Below, piece by piece: positions 10,653-22,807 of a stretch of 64,000 bases of DNA. Source of the stretch: Lomentospora prolificans (taxonomy: Eukaryota; Ascomycota; Sordariomycetes; Microascales; Microascaceae); NCBI GenBank assembly GCA_029532625.1, contig JARFXM010000004.1:4774001-4838000 (forward strand), written 5' to 3'. The first letter of the stretch is position 1; every line of letters begins with the position of its first letter. The notes beneath the pieces were generated by a model. It was not told the origin of the DNA and made no database searches. It worked only from the letters and a program-made list of their open reading frames with translations. A program made the translations under genes and the position numbers.

Positions 10653-11797
10653 ATGATGCTCAACGGAAAGCTCGCTAGAGCTGGCGTCAGCTCCGGCATG
10701 CGTTGTCTGTCCACCACAGCAGTCCGCGCCAGCCACCCCCCGTCGATGGGCGACATCAACCCTACTCGCCAAAGCGTAGAAGAGTTCAACAGAAGGCAAA
10801 AGCAGTTCAGGGAGAGGCTTACGGAGGCACGGAAAGCGCGGGATGCAGGTGCGTTGAACCAACAAACCTCTGAATCTGACAGTCACATCCCTGGTCTCGC
10901 CCAGGGCCTCGGCTCACTTAGCACTGCTGCCACAGAGAAGGCCGCGGAGCTCGCAGAACAGGAGCCTAACCGCAAACCTGGACGCTTGACCAATCTTATT
11001 TACGGCACCAAGGAAGGCAGGGAGATGGATGCCCAGATTGAGGCCAGCTTCAGCGCAGTCCTGGCTCGAGGCAAATATGTCCACTCCATTGTCTTCCACG
11101 AAGTCTACCCCGACAAGGTTGGGGAGTATGTCGACCTCGTCGGCAAGTGGTACCCCAAGATGGCCGGTGTGGAGAATAACAAAGTCCACCTGGTCGGAAG
11201 CTGGCGGACTGAGGTGGGCGATTGCGACACCTTTGGTAGGTTTTCCTGGTTCGCGGGCTCACTCACTTGTTTGAATCAATTAATCTAACGTGTTTATGCT
11301 TGTTTTTTATAGTCCACATCTGGGAGTACCAGCGATACCAAGGATACCACGAGTCCCGAAACTTGATTGCCTCACACCCCGAGTACCCCGATTTTAACAA
11401 GAAGCTCCGAACCCTCATTAAGAGCCAAAACTCCTCTCTTATGCAGGAGTTCTCCTTCTGGCCTACAACGCCTCCCCGACAGCTCGGCGGCGTTTTCGAG
11501 CTTCGATCGTATACTCTGCACCCTGGCAACCTGCTAGAGTGGGAGACCCACTGGAGGCGGGGTTTGAAGGCCCGCCGTGAGGTCATGGAGGGTGTTGGTG
11601 CTTGGTTCGTCCAAATCGGTGATCTCAACACCGTCCACCATCTCTGGCAGTTTGCCAACCTTGAAGAGCGGAAGGTCCGTCGCGAGCAGAGTTGGAGCAT
11701 AGAAGGCTGGAGCGAGACGGTTCACAAGACTGTTCCTCTGATTCAGACCATGAAGTCGAGAATTCTTATCCCTATGCCGTGGTCGCCAGTGGCCTAA
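10653..11797 (+). CDS. NIPSNAP-family mitochondrial protein
   Basis: NIPSNAP proteins are mitochondrial proteins with ferredoxin-like alpha/beta-barrel repeats; in animals they take part in mitophagy signalling, and their role in fungi is unclear. Two exons, 10653-11235 and 11313-11797, give 355 residues. The N-terminus (MMLNGKLARAG, then MRCLSTTAVRAS) is an Arg/Ser-rich presequence with a likely cleavage site near residue 25. The first NIPSNAP repeat contains YVHSIVFHEVYPDKV and VGSWRTEVGD. The second begins with GGVFELRSYTLHPGNLLEW and ends with VHHLWQFANLEER. Two ATGs lie in tandem at the start; the first is used. The single intron is GT-AG. A possible 34-nt intron near 10849 was not accepted because reading through preserves the frame. 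Confidence 0.9.
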
Positions 11798-12511
11798 ACC
11801 CGTGGGGCACCGTGTTCTCCGAGTGTCATCCACGGTGCTTCTTAACGCCCTAAGCTTCACCATGCAACTAGTGGCGTCCTACTATTCGGCGTTCAATTAG
11901 CCCTCAGGCGTCGTTTTGTTGCGGCATCTACAGAATTAGGAACGCCGATGTGTCACCGATCGACTCTTTAGCAACTTACCGCGTAATTGAGCATATCACG
12001 CCGTACTGAATGCGGCTTGCGTTTCCTTTGTTTCCAGACTCGTCGAGCTTTTTTGCTACTATTAAGGGACACTTGTACGGCGATGGTATTGATAGTGGCG
12101 TTTGTGGACTCGCTCAGTCGAGGCGTATCTGGTGTATGCATGTTGTGCACATTGATCCCCACGCGTGTTAAAGGCAAAAATCAAATAAAATGCAGTTAAA
12201 CTGGTATTTCTCCCCAGGTTGCATCCCACTGCACGGAATAGTGACGCTTTTGCTTCTTAAGAACGCTTCGTAGTCTATTCTACTCGGAAGATAGAAGTCC
12301 AATAAGCCATATATATATGGGTTGTGTACCCAATAGCTTAACTGGTTTTCGAGAATGAACCTTGACCCTCAAGACACCCGATACCGTTATCCCAGTAAAC
12401 TCCAAAGCCAAATGCAAAGATGTAGCTCCACGTTCATCACCCATGACGCCCATAAAAACGTTAATCCCCAAAAAAGAAGTACTTCTATTTCGGTGCTAAA
12501 GAGCCTCCAAG
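11798..12511. other. Convergent intergenic region
   Basis: 3' flanks of the NIPSNAP gene (plus) and RAV2 (minus). AT-richer than the genes; nothing recognised. Confidence 0.6.
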
Positions 12512-13750
12512 TCAAGCTGTTGGTTTGTTCGCGAGGTTTGTGAGTACAGCTTCAATATTCGCCTCCACTCGTGAGAGAGTTGCTTTGACAGAGTTGAGCT
12601 TGGCAGAGAGCGACATAAGCTTCGGATCTGCCGTCTCGACGCGGACTTTCTCGCGGACGTGGATAGGGGTGTATTCTCCCGGCACGATACCCTCAGTGGA
12701 CCCCGACGAGGAGGCGAGAGAGTTCTTAACCTGCGGCGGGATGGGGTCGCCCGGAGACCGCGGCGGTAAGTTAGGTTTCGTGTTCTTCTCGGTCGAGCTT
12801 TTCTTATTGAGGACGTAGTCGAAGATGAGTCCCGTCTCGTCGTGCTCCAGGCGGCGGACGGTGCCGATAGCTAGGCCAAGCTTAGTGCCCAGATGGACCG
12901 GCGCATCCACGGGCTCGAGAATGCGTATCCACAGCACTATTAAGGAGTCCTGCAACCCAAAGTACCAGCTTGTATGGCGCCCGAGCTCCGGGTCAAAGTG
13001 TTCGGGGGGGCAGGACTGCGTGGTCCAGGACGTGTCGGGGTCCTCGCGGGGAGGGCCTTTGAGTATTGCAGCGGAGTCCGCGACGAGCTGGGAAAGGACA
13101 CGGAGCTGGGCTTTCATGAAATTTCCATCTGCATCGAAGTCTAACGTCGCTTTGATCGTCCGGATGGCATCATTGAGGTGGTGGGAGAGGGTATCGAGCT
13201 GAGGTATGTGGATGTCGGACTTGGGGTGGAGGGTTACGGTTTGTGCGTGTTGGGTTTGGAGCTGGAGGTGCAAGTTCTGCGAGGGCGCAACCTGTGCGTT
13301 AGCCAACTGTCTTGTGATCAACCGTAGGGCCATCTAGGGGTTTGAGCCGCGTGACATACAGTTTTGACGATGCGGGTGCCGACCCGGGTAATGGTGCCCT
13401 TAACACTCTCCCTACGAGGGGTGCTCATGACGAGCGTGCTCCCCGGCATGACTGGGGCGAGGAGGGCGTAGCATTCGTCGAGGGTGTGTTTTATCGGAGG
13501 GAGCTCTTTCTCGCGGATGTAGTTGACAAGCCATGTAACGTGATTCCGCTTTCGATTGGTTGTGACCTCGATCAGCATTGTGCACGGCGGGGGAAGAGAG
13601 ATGGTGGAGATAGAGTGCTTGAGCTCGGGACGCGAAGCTGGGAGGAGGTAATCACATGAGTTGATAATGCAAGCCTACCTTGTTTTCCAGTAGAAGTTGC
13701 TTATGCTCCTCCTCCGTCCGGGGAGGGAAGGGAAATGGTTTGAGCGACAT
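12512..13750 (-). CDS. RAV2: RAVE complex subunit 2 / Rogdi homologue
   Basis: Rav2 (animal Rogdi) works with Rav1 and Skp1 in the RAVE complex that assembles V1 onto Vo of the vacuolar H+-ATPase. Three exons (13750-13679, 13548-13360, 13276-12512) give 341 residues. Key family stretches are LDECYALLAPVMPGSTLVMS and VKGTITRVGTRIVK in exon 2, then NLHLQLQT and IHIPQLDTL in exon 3. HFDPELGRHTSWYFGLQDS and the C-terminal AKLNSVKATLSRVEANI, probably a coiled coil, also lie in exon 3. For the second intron the acceptor at 13277 was chosen over a nearer AG because a 26-nt intron is too short and the chosen join restores the family alignment. The start is inferred from a short first exon ending in a clean GTAGGC donor. 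Confidence 0.82.
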
Positions 13751-14566
13751 GGCTGGCTACTTATACTGGCTATGGATGCGTTTTTTTTTTTTTTGAGAAT
13801 ACTTGTCGAAAACGTGTTAGGCAACCATTTATCGTGGATCTCTGAGCGCTCTGTTGGGAGCGGAGTCAGAAGGGGGAGGCTATCACCAGAGTCGCGATGT
13901 GGGCTGTTGTTCGAGGTGGGGAAAGTCGCTGGCCAACAAAGTGGGAGGAAGGGAAGCTGTGCCTGAGAGAGCTCCACTCCACGGGCAGAGCTTGGGGAAA
14001 GTGCTAATATTCTGGTGCCTGCAGGTGGTGGGACAGACAGACAGACAGCCTGACAGTGACGTACCTTCTTGGCTGGCTGGCTGGCTGGCTGGCTGGCTGT
14101 GGCCTGGCCTGTCTGCCCGCTTGCCGGAGCTGAAGTGGGCCTAAATGGCCAGCGTCGGTTGGGATCCGGCAGTGGTTTGTTTCAGAGGGGTCCGCAAAGG
14201 CCAGCTTTGATGGGGCATTATTAGCCGCCATTGATGTATGCAGAAAAGTGGGTGTCACAAGCACGAACTTCAATCTCATCCCATCTTCAGATATCAGGAA
14301 AATCTCATCTCCGTCAATAGTACGAAGTAAACATTGTGTACTTTCTTTCACAGGCTTACAGCGGATTTTACGAGCTACCGGCCTTAGACTTACTATTCGC
14401 GAATCCTCGAGGCAACAATAAATCACTGTTTTCCCGCTAAACTTGACACGGATACCTCAACCGACGAGACCAGGCTTCTATCCCTTATTATTTGTCTGCC
14501 TATCGGGCATTCAGTCCCGTATCTGCGAAGAAGCGCGAAGCCTATTTTCACGAGTTATTCGTAACG
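13751..14566. other. Divergent intergenic region RAV2 / POP7
   Basis: Shared upstream region. It contains a T homopolymer (minus strand A run) near 13783-13794 and the tetranucleotide repeats listed separately. No gene; the longest open frame (14004-14426 minus) is largely translated repeat. Confidence 0.6.
14032..14099. repeat. Adjacent tetranucleotide microsatellites (GACA)n and (GGCT)n
   Basis: GACA units run at about 14032-14048 and GGCT units at 14071-14099, separated by 22 bases, in the RAV2/POP7 interval. Confidence 0.9.
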
Positions 14567-15110
14567 ATGACCCCTACTCCAAATACCAAACTTGCTCCCA
14601 TACCAAAGGGTAGGCCTTTGCCCACCAACCCCCCGGCGCACTCGCGCATGCTAACTACCCCCGGTCATAGGCTGCAAGGTTCAAAAAAGGCCACTCACAC
14701 GCCAGCAGCAGCCCGCCTCCTCAAACTCACGTCTAATTTACGTGTCCTCTTCTACCCCCTTCATGGCTGTAGTGAAACGTGTACGCAAGCGGCTGGATAA
14801 GTCTGCCTCCGGCGCCTCCACGGCCCTGGGCAAGAAGATGCCACTCAGCGCGAGGATAGAAGCTCTGAAAAAGGCGGATGGCACTAAGGGTGATGGCTCA
14901 GAGGTCATTGTTCTTGGAACGGGGAAGGCGGTGGAGAAGACATTGAGGGTAGCGAGTTGGTTTTCTGAGGAGAAAGATTGTATGGTGTCAATGAGGACGA
15001 AGACGGTGGGCACTGTTGATGATATCGTCATGGGGGAAGATGCACAGGGCGAGGATGAGAGCCGTGTGAGGAAGCTGAGTTGTCTGGAGGTTACCATAAC
15101 ACTGCGGTGA
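14567..15110 (+). CDS. POP7: RNase P / RNase MRP subunit Pop7 (Rpp20, Alba-like)
   Basis: Alba-fold protein that pairs with Pop6/Rpp25 to bind the P3 domain of RNase P and MRP RNAs, acting in tRNA and rRNA maturation in the nucleus. Two exons, 14567-14609 and 14671-15110, give 160 residues. The 61-nt intron has a GTAGGC donor and a GCTAAC branch point; its removal joins LAPIPKG to CKVQKRPL, the family's PIPKGxKIQKRPL pattern. The Alba core follows: LIYVSSSTPFMAVVKRVRK, then EVIVLGTGKAVEKTL, ASWFSEEKDCMVSMRTKTV and a terminal SRVRKLSCLEVTITL. The first Met (14567) sits 14 codons before the splice. The gene runs convergently toward the polyketide synthase gene. Confidence 0.9.
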
Positions 15111-15602
15111 AGCGGCACTGACATGACTTACGCCTATTATATTATGTGAGCTGCCACGCTCCATCACGCTCCGAACACTCGTCGAGACCGAGACTTTGCT
15201 CGCAAGCCGCTTGGACGCCTGGCGCTGCGACGGTTTGCTGGCACCGGAGGCTCTCCATCGTCTTGCCATCTAGCCCGCCTTCAGTGGCTTGGTTGTAACC
15301 ACACTAAGGTGTATGGCAAATAGTGATAGGATTTCAAGACTGTCCTACTCCTCTTTGGGCTCTGCTAACCTCTTGCTCTTCTGGTATATACGCCAAAGCT
15401 CTCACAGAGGCAGGTCATTTGGCCCGGTGCGTTATATGCTAATATCTAATGCAATTGAAAACCTATCCCAAATAACAGTCTAGTTTGCGAGGAATTCTAG
15501 ATCCCAGGCAGAGAAATTGATAATATCTACAAAGAAACTCCAATCAAGAAATGCATCCTCATCATCATCATCGTACATACCCTTATCATCCTCTCTCTCA
15601 GT
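15111..15602. other. Convergent intergenic region POP7 / PKS
   Basis: 3' flanks of the two genes, with a short CAT-rich repeat at 15558-15572. Nothing else recognised. This marks the left edge of the accessory block. Confidence 0.6.
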
Positions 15603-18600
15603 TTAGACAACGACCAACTTGCTCTTTCCGCAAACCGCCTTGGAAAGCGTCTGGATCGAACCACTCGAAAGAAGTTCTAGAACCTGGAGGTTCGCTTCAA
15701 ACTCCCTTGTGATAAAGTTTCGAATCTCGATGGCGACGAGAGAGTCAAGTGGATAGTGAGAAAGCGAACGTGTGATGTCTAGTTCCTCCTCTTCCATCAT
15801 CAATACTGAGGCGATCTTGAAAACCAACCCTCTGCAGACAACCTCCTCCCTCTCCTCGGGCGTCTTGGCTGCCTTGAGAGAGGCACTGTATGAGATGGAT
15901 GTTGACGCGGAAGCCGATGCCTCAGCGGCCGCTTGCTCTTCCATGACCTCTCGGAGATGCTTGAACTTGGCATCCTGGGTCCAGAAGGGTTGCATGCTAG
16001 GAGTCATGCGGACACCAGTGATAGAGTGGCTGTTGCAAGCCTTTTCGAGCTTACCGTTGATGGCGGCACCTACAAGAGCGAGGACCTCGGCCTCACAAAT
16101 CAAGTCGCTTCCCAAGTTCTTAGCAACCTCGGCCGCTGCTTCGGCATTCTCTGCGAGGTATCCAATATCCGAGATTGCCGTGGGATCGATGGATGAAGCT
16201 GGCAGGCCAAGAGCCCTCCTGTACTGCACGAACGCGTTCAAAAACGCGTTAGCAGCAGCATACGCTGCCTGTCCTCTGTTACCTACGGACGAGGCAACTG
16301 AGGAAAAGGCGATAAAGAAGTCAAGAGGCTTATCAGCAAGCGCATGGTGGAAGTTCCAGGCGCCGTGGACCTTTCCTTCCATGACAGCAACCCATTCGGG
16401 GTGGGTCATCTTCTCAAACAGGACGTCGTGAAGGACCATGGTGCCGTGGACGACGCCGCGTACTGGTGGAAGTCCCTCAACACCAGTAGACAATAGCTCG
16501 TCCACGGACTCCCGATCAACAACGTTGCAAGAACGAAGGACAACATTCGCACCGACGCTCTTTGCATCTTCAATCAACTCTGCTACCTTGCCCGTCGCTG
16601 TGCCGCTGCGAGAAACGAGCACGAGGTGCTTGGCGCCCTGGCCAACCATCCACTTGGCAATACCACGGCCTAAACCGCCGGTGCCGCCGATAAGAATGTA
16701 AGTGGCATCAGCATGGAGTAGGTGATTTAGCTTCTGGACCGGGGCTTGGACCGTGTCGCCAGTCTTGGGAACGACGACTACCTTGCCAAAGAAGCTTCCG
16801 TCCTGGAGAGCCTTGAACGCCGCATCTACCTCGGAGATAGAGAAGGAGTTGACAGGCGAAGGAATCCTGGCGTTCCCGGCCTGGAGAAGCTGGTTGACCT
16901 CGCCCACGAGCTTCTTAATTAACTTTGGCCTTTCAGAAATGAGAGTGAACATGTCGACTGTGACGAAGGAAATATTCTCTTGAAGGCGCGCCATTTCGAT
17001 ATTAACAGTGCTGGCGCCATCTTGCTTGACAAGTTCGATGTAACGACCGAATTTATCAAGGCATCGCCATGACTCTCTAGCGACGGGACCACGTAAGCTG
17101 TTCAAGACGACGTCGACGCCCTTGTTTCCTGTTTGGTGGCGGAGGGCATCTACGAAGCTAGCATCACGGCTGTAATAGATGTGGCTTTCAGGAACACCAC
17201 ATTGGGAGATGAGATGCTCCTTCTTGGCCGCCGATCCCACGGTAGCGAATACTTCTGCACCGACCATTTGAGCAATAGCGATAGCCGCTTGTCCGACAGC
17301 CCCGGCAGCAGCGTGGATGAGGATCTTCTCTCCCTCAGAGAGGCGAGCTAGCTCAAGGACGCTGTAGTAGGCTGTACAGTAGGCGACAGGCAACGTAGCA
17401 GCGGACTCAAACGTCATGTCGTGGGGAATCTTGAGGGCAAGGTAGGCTTTGGTTCGTGCATAGTTGGCGAGTGAGTTACTCGCAAGTGCAGCTACCCGAT
17501 CTCCGACCTGGATTTCAGTGACTCCGGAACCTACAGCAGTCACGATACCACTGCCTTCCTGTCCGAATTCCTCGTTGGGGAGCTTGCCGGCGGCGGCCAG
17601 CACATCCCTGTGGTTCATGCCAACAGATTTGACTTCGATTTCAATCTCATCGTCTGCAAGCTCAGAGCTTCGGATCTGATCGTCAACAAAGTGGAGACTC
17701 TCGAGGATACCAGTAGAACCCATGACCATCTTGAGAGGGCGGCTGCTCTGGCCGAAGGCCGTTGGCTCGAGGACGCCATCCTTGGTCTGCCTATGGACGA
17801 AGTCATTCATTTCGAGATCATTGACGACGCGGGGAGTAAAGAACGCTCCCCCACGCTCCATGAATTCAAGCTCGCTCTTGGCTGTGGCGCGGCATCCAAA
17901 GGCGGCCTTGAAGACCTCGAGGATCGCCTTGCATGAGTCGTCTTCAGAAAGCCTGCTGGTCGAGTCGAGGTCGAGAGTAGCGAAAGGAAGCAGAGTTTCG
18001 GAGCGGATAGTGCGGCTCATACCGACGACCATGTTCGCATCCGGATTGGAGCAACCGCTAAGAGCGCCACGAACAATCCACAAGATCCCCTGTACGGAAG
18101 TGATAATCTTTTGCATGGCAGTAAACTGCTCGGGCGTGATGTTGGTCAAAAGCGACTGGTCGAGTTCATTTAGGAAGATGCAAATCTTTCCAGAGACATT
18201 ATTCTCTGTAAGAGTACCGAGTTCAGGCCTCTTGCCGGTTTCTTCCTCGAGACTCGCGGCAAGCTTGGAGGCTATGGTCTGCTGGAGATCTGAATCTCCG
18301 TGGATAATGACGACATTCTCAGTTGTATGCTTGGCCTCGAGAGGTTCGACCATCTCGAATCCGTCGGTGGGATGGATGGGGGTCAGGATGGGCTCCCACT
18401 CCATCTTGTAGCAGAGCTCCCTCGCAGCGTTACCGGTGGACTGAGACTCGTGGTCCAGAATGGGGGCTACGGTCAGGTCCTCCATCGCAATCAAGGGTTC
18501 CTTGGCATCGGCGACTGTTGCGAACATGGAGACCTTGGCCGGCTTGGGGTTCGCAGCGGAGATGGTACCGCGACAGTAAGCGCGGAGAGTGCTATTGGGC

Positions 18601-21600
18601 TCCTTAACAAGCTCGATCACATCCTTGGAGAACGTCATACGGCCAACAGAGGAAGGCAGGTAGATGGTATCGAGGTTGGCTGTTTCGGAGGCAAGGATGG
18701 GCCAGTACATCTCGATGAGAGACTCCAAAAATGACGGGTTGATGATGGGACTAACGAGGTGGCCATTGGGCATCTCTTTAGCTACATCAGCGACCTTGAT
18801 TGATCCGGAAGAGTATCCAGGCGAGGCGTTGCAAGCTTCGATACCCTGGAAGGTGGGGCCATAAGCGACACCTATAGCTGAAAGATCACCATACATCTTT
18901 GCGATGTCAATGGTCTTCTGGGCCGCGGCATCTATCTCAGCAATCGATGTCTTTAGAGTTGCCTCAGTGTCTTGTGTCAGCTTGTCACCGTTGACGCTGT
19001 TAAATTCCTTGGCCCTCAAACCGACAAGACCCTTGCAGTGGTCCTTCCAGCCCTGTGTGGCAGTCCATGAGCAGATGCGGAACTCGTCCCACACATTCTC
19101 CTCGACAGTTCGGATGGTGATGTTCATCTCGACATCTTCATCGGGCAGGATTAGTGGAGCAGACACCGTCACATTTTGCAACTCGAACTTATCGAAGACG
19201 ATATCGGATTCCTGGGCCTTTTGTGCAGTGGCTTCTAGAGCCATTGTGATATAGCCGGCTAGAGGGAAAATGGTAAGGGACTGGATCTGATGATGGCGCA
19301 GCCAAGGAAGGTCATCTAGGCGGACAATGTTCCTCCAGGTGGGCTCCAAATCATTGGAGTAGTTGGCAAGAGTCCCGAGAATGTCGGTCCTCGGTGCGCT
19401 TCGGGAAGAGTGCTTCTCCCACATGCGAGATCGGTGCCAGTATTCGGTCTGGTAGTTCCAAGGGTAGCGTGGTAAATCGGTGAGGAGAACTGGGGACTTG
19501 GCGGGAGGGTTGGGGAAGTTGACAGCCTCGAAGTTAAGAGTAGCTCCCTTCATCCATAGATTAGCTGCTAACTCGAGGGCGGTCTCCACGGCGTCTCGCT
19601 TTCGAACGAGAGCAGATGTGTAAGGAATCTTGGCGGCGTTGGTGCCGGCGGCCTTCAATATCTGCTTTACGGGCCCCTGGAGAGCAGAGTGGGGACCAAG
19701 CTCGACGAGCATGTTGACGCCGGTCTTGAAATCGCCAACAGGCTGTACCATATCGTCTACGGCCTCAGCGAAGCGCACGGCGCATGTCAAATTCTGGACC
19801 CAGTAGCTAGCTTCTAGCTCGGTACCTTCGGCCTGCCTGCCGAGCAGGGAAGAGTGGAATTTGACCTTGGTGGCGGCGGGGCGCTCGAGGTTACGGAGCG
19901 CCTGCTGGTATTCCTTGGCCACGAGGTTCATATGGTGCGAGTGGTAGGCTACATCCACCTGCAAGCGTCGGTTGAACAGGCCCTTCTCCTGAACAGCCTT
20001 TTCAAGTTCGGTGATGGCAGGCTCATCACCAGAAATAGTCAAGCTCGAGGGGCTGTTGAAGCAGGCAATCCTGGCCTCTCCATCCTTGAGATCAGAGAGG
20101 AGAGGGGCAAATTCTTCCTTGCTACCGCCAACAGCCATCATAGCGCCACGGAGGTTGGGGTGTTTGCCCTTGAGAACAGGGATCAGGCGACCTCGGTGGT
20201 AGGCAATAGTCATGCATGCATCAAACGTCAAGATGCCCGCGGCATAAGCGGCAGCAATTTCACCGCTGGAGTGTCCCGCCACTGCGTGTGGCTCAATGCC
20301 CCAAGATCGGAGCAGGTCGGTCAAGGCAAGTTGAATAGCTGTGCACGCAGGCTGGCTAATATGCGCCTGGTTAACCTGGGAGGCTATAGCATCTTTGCCA
20401 AGCTCTTCGATGAGAGACCAGTTCGCCCCCATGGAGGTCATGCAGGTATCAGCCCTCTCAAGGCTGTCACGGAACACGGGATAGTCGAAGTACAGCTCAC
20501 GACCCATGGCCCACCATTGCGCGCCCTGACCGGTGAAGATGAAACCGATTCGGAGTGGCTCAGTCTCTTTTCCGGGGGTGAACTGCTCCTTGGAGAGCTG
20601 CTCCACCAGCTCGAAAGAATTGGAGGCGGGCACGGCCAAACGCCACTGGAGGATGGAACGCCTCTGACAGAGGGTATAGGCCACGTTGGCCATGAGATCC
20701 AGTTCAAACATTTCGGGCCGTTGCTCAAGATAGATGACGAGCTCCTTCGTGACCTTTTGCAGCGAGGCCTTGTCGTTTGCGGAGAAGATGAAGACCTTCC
20801 TACCGTTGGAAGAGAATGCGTGCTTGCTGTCGAGGAACGTTCTCTCCCTGCCCTTCTGCGCCATGAAAGGGCCCCTCTCGAGGACGACATGCGCGTTGGT
20901 ACCGCCGAAACCAAAGTTATTGACGCTAATGTATTTCTTGTTGCGCGGCCACGGGCGCTGACCGGGTGGAACTTTGATGCCCCACTCAGCGAATGGGATT
21001 TTGGGGTTAGGCTTCTGGAAGTCGTGGTTGGGGATGATGAAGCCGCGCTCGAGCATGAGGGCAGCTTTCATGACGGCGACGATGCCCGAGGCTCCTTCCA
21101 GATGTCCAATGTTGGACTTGACGGAGCCGATAAGGAGGGGGTCACGAGCCGTCCGCTTCTGGGCGAGAACGTTATGGATTGCGCGAGCTTCGATGGGATC
21201 GCCGACTTTGGTTCCAGTTCCGTGGGCTTCGACGTAGCCGCAGTCGTTGGGGTCGAGGCCGGAATTGGCGTAGACTTGCCGCATGAGGGCCTCTGATCTC
21301 TTGTTAGTATGTCCCTTCTCAACTTGGGGATCCGGTTGATTTTCTTGAAAAGTTTTAACCTACCCTGGGCCTCCCCGTTGGGCATTGTGATACCGGGTGT
21401 TCTTCCGTCCTGATTGATGCCGCTACCGGCGATGACGGCTCTGATAGAGTCACGATCCTGAATAGCCTGATCCAGGGGCTTAAGGATGAGAAGAGCGCAA
21501 CCTTCACCGCGGCCGAAGCCGGTGCCTCTAGCATCAAAAGAGAATGACCGACCCTGGTCTGAGAAAAGTCTGTCGCGTTTTGTTAAAACATAAGAGCTTC

Positions 21601-22807
21601 GTCTCCGCTAATAATAGCTGGGTCGAGTCCACATACCTAGACTTTGAAAATGAAACCCAAAACTCAGGGAGCATGTTCAGATGGCATCCGCCAACGATGG
21701 CCATGCTAGATTCGCCCATCCTCAAGCTTTGGCAGGCCGTGTGGAGGGCCACTAAGCTGGACGAGCATGCAGTATCCGTGGTAAAACTGGGACCTCTGAG
21801 GTCGAAGAAATGAGAAATTCTGTTTGATTGCATGGCATATGCACAACCTAATTGACTTTGTTAGCAATTCAAGCCCGTCGTCGCGTCATAATTGGAGACT
21901 TACCGGTCGCTTGATGCATGGGAATGGTATCTGTATCTCTAAATAAGGCCGACTCATACTCTGGGAATGAACCGCCAATGAACACACCCACATCCTTGCC
22001 TACGATGTTCTGTTTCGGTACACCCGCATTCTCGAGGGCCTCGAAGGCGCACTCGAGGAGCAGCCTTTGCTGGGGGTCGAGCGAGATGGCTTCCTTCTCA
22101 GTCAGACTGAAGAAGGGCGCATCAAAGGCCTTGAAATCGGTGCTGAGAAAGCAGCCTCCAACGGGGTTATGAGTTCCGGCTTTGCCGGGGTTGGGATGCT
22201 GGAACGGTGCCATGTTGAAGCGGTTTTCTGGGATCGGGGACCAAGTTCCGCGGGCTCGGGCGATGAGCTCCCAGAATTCAGCCGGACTGGCGATGTTCCC
22301 TGGGAGACGGCAAGACATGCCAATGATAGCTATCGGCATGACTTTGGCGGGCTTGGCTGGGACGCCGTTGGTGGTGGTGGTGGTGGCGGCGGCAGCCGGA
22401 GCGGGTCGGGGCGGTGGGATGCCGTTGGTGTACGGAGCGGCCCTGTGAGCGGAATGGATGTTCGTGTGGGTGGCGCCGTTGGCGTGGCCGTTTACACTGG
22501 CACTAGTGCTAGTGCTAGTGCTGTCCGGTGTTGCACCATTGGTGTATCTCCAGTCGGCGATGCCGTTGAGTCCCGGCGCGGAGGGCATGCCTCCATTGGA
22601 GTCGACGGTAGAAGGGATCTCGAAACCTTCAGGGATGGAGATGGGATAGGCGCCGGGAATGGTGCTGCCTCCGACGGGCCCGCCGAGGAGGCCCTCAAGG
22701 CTGGTGAGGAAACTGTAGTCTTCCTGCCAGTTCACTTGCCCGTTGGCGTTGTCTTCGCCATTGCCCTCTACCGGCGTCTGAGGGGTAGAGTCTGCCGCCG
22801 GAGACAT
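15603..22807 (-). CDS. Highly reducing type I polyketide synthase (KS-AT-DH-ER-KR-ACP)
   Basis: Iterative synthase expected to build a reduced polyketide from malonyl-CoA. Four exons (22807-21904, 21847-21637, 21569-21364, 21292-15603) give 2336 residues. An N-terminal 155-160 residues, rich in S, T, A, G, N and P, precedes the ketosynthase. KS: active Cys329 in DTACSSS, His464 in EAHGTGT, His504 in NIGHLEG. AT: Ser782 in GHSSGE. DH: His near 1108 in WLRHHQIQ, but the second motif reads NPSFLES (Glu near 1297) where HPxxLD is usual. No methyltransferase lies between DH and ER. ER: NADPH loop HAAAGAVG near 1767-1774. KR: GGTGGLG at 1976-1982, Tyr2118 in AAYAAAN. ACP: Ser2291 in PLDSLVAIE. No thioesterase or reductase end, so release needs a partner, possibly the hydrolase at 29.6-30.8 kb. 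The start is the first in-frame ATG after the upstream TTG. Product unknown. Confidence 0.95.

Noticed and set aside
10850..10883. Possible 34-nt intron in the NIPSNAP gene (GTGCGT to ACAG)
   Set aside because: Too short for a fungal intron, and its removal would break the reading frame.
13334..13359. 26-nt intron joining RAV2 exon 2 to an ATG-led exon
   Set aside because: Below workable intron length. The acceptor at 13277 gives an 83-nt intron with a CTAAC branch and the better family match.
19854..21296. 480-codon open frame antisense to the polyketide synthase
   Set aside because: Shadow of the synthase codon bias; it shows no domain and has no independent start context.
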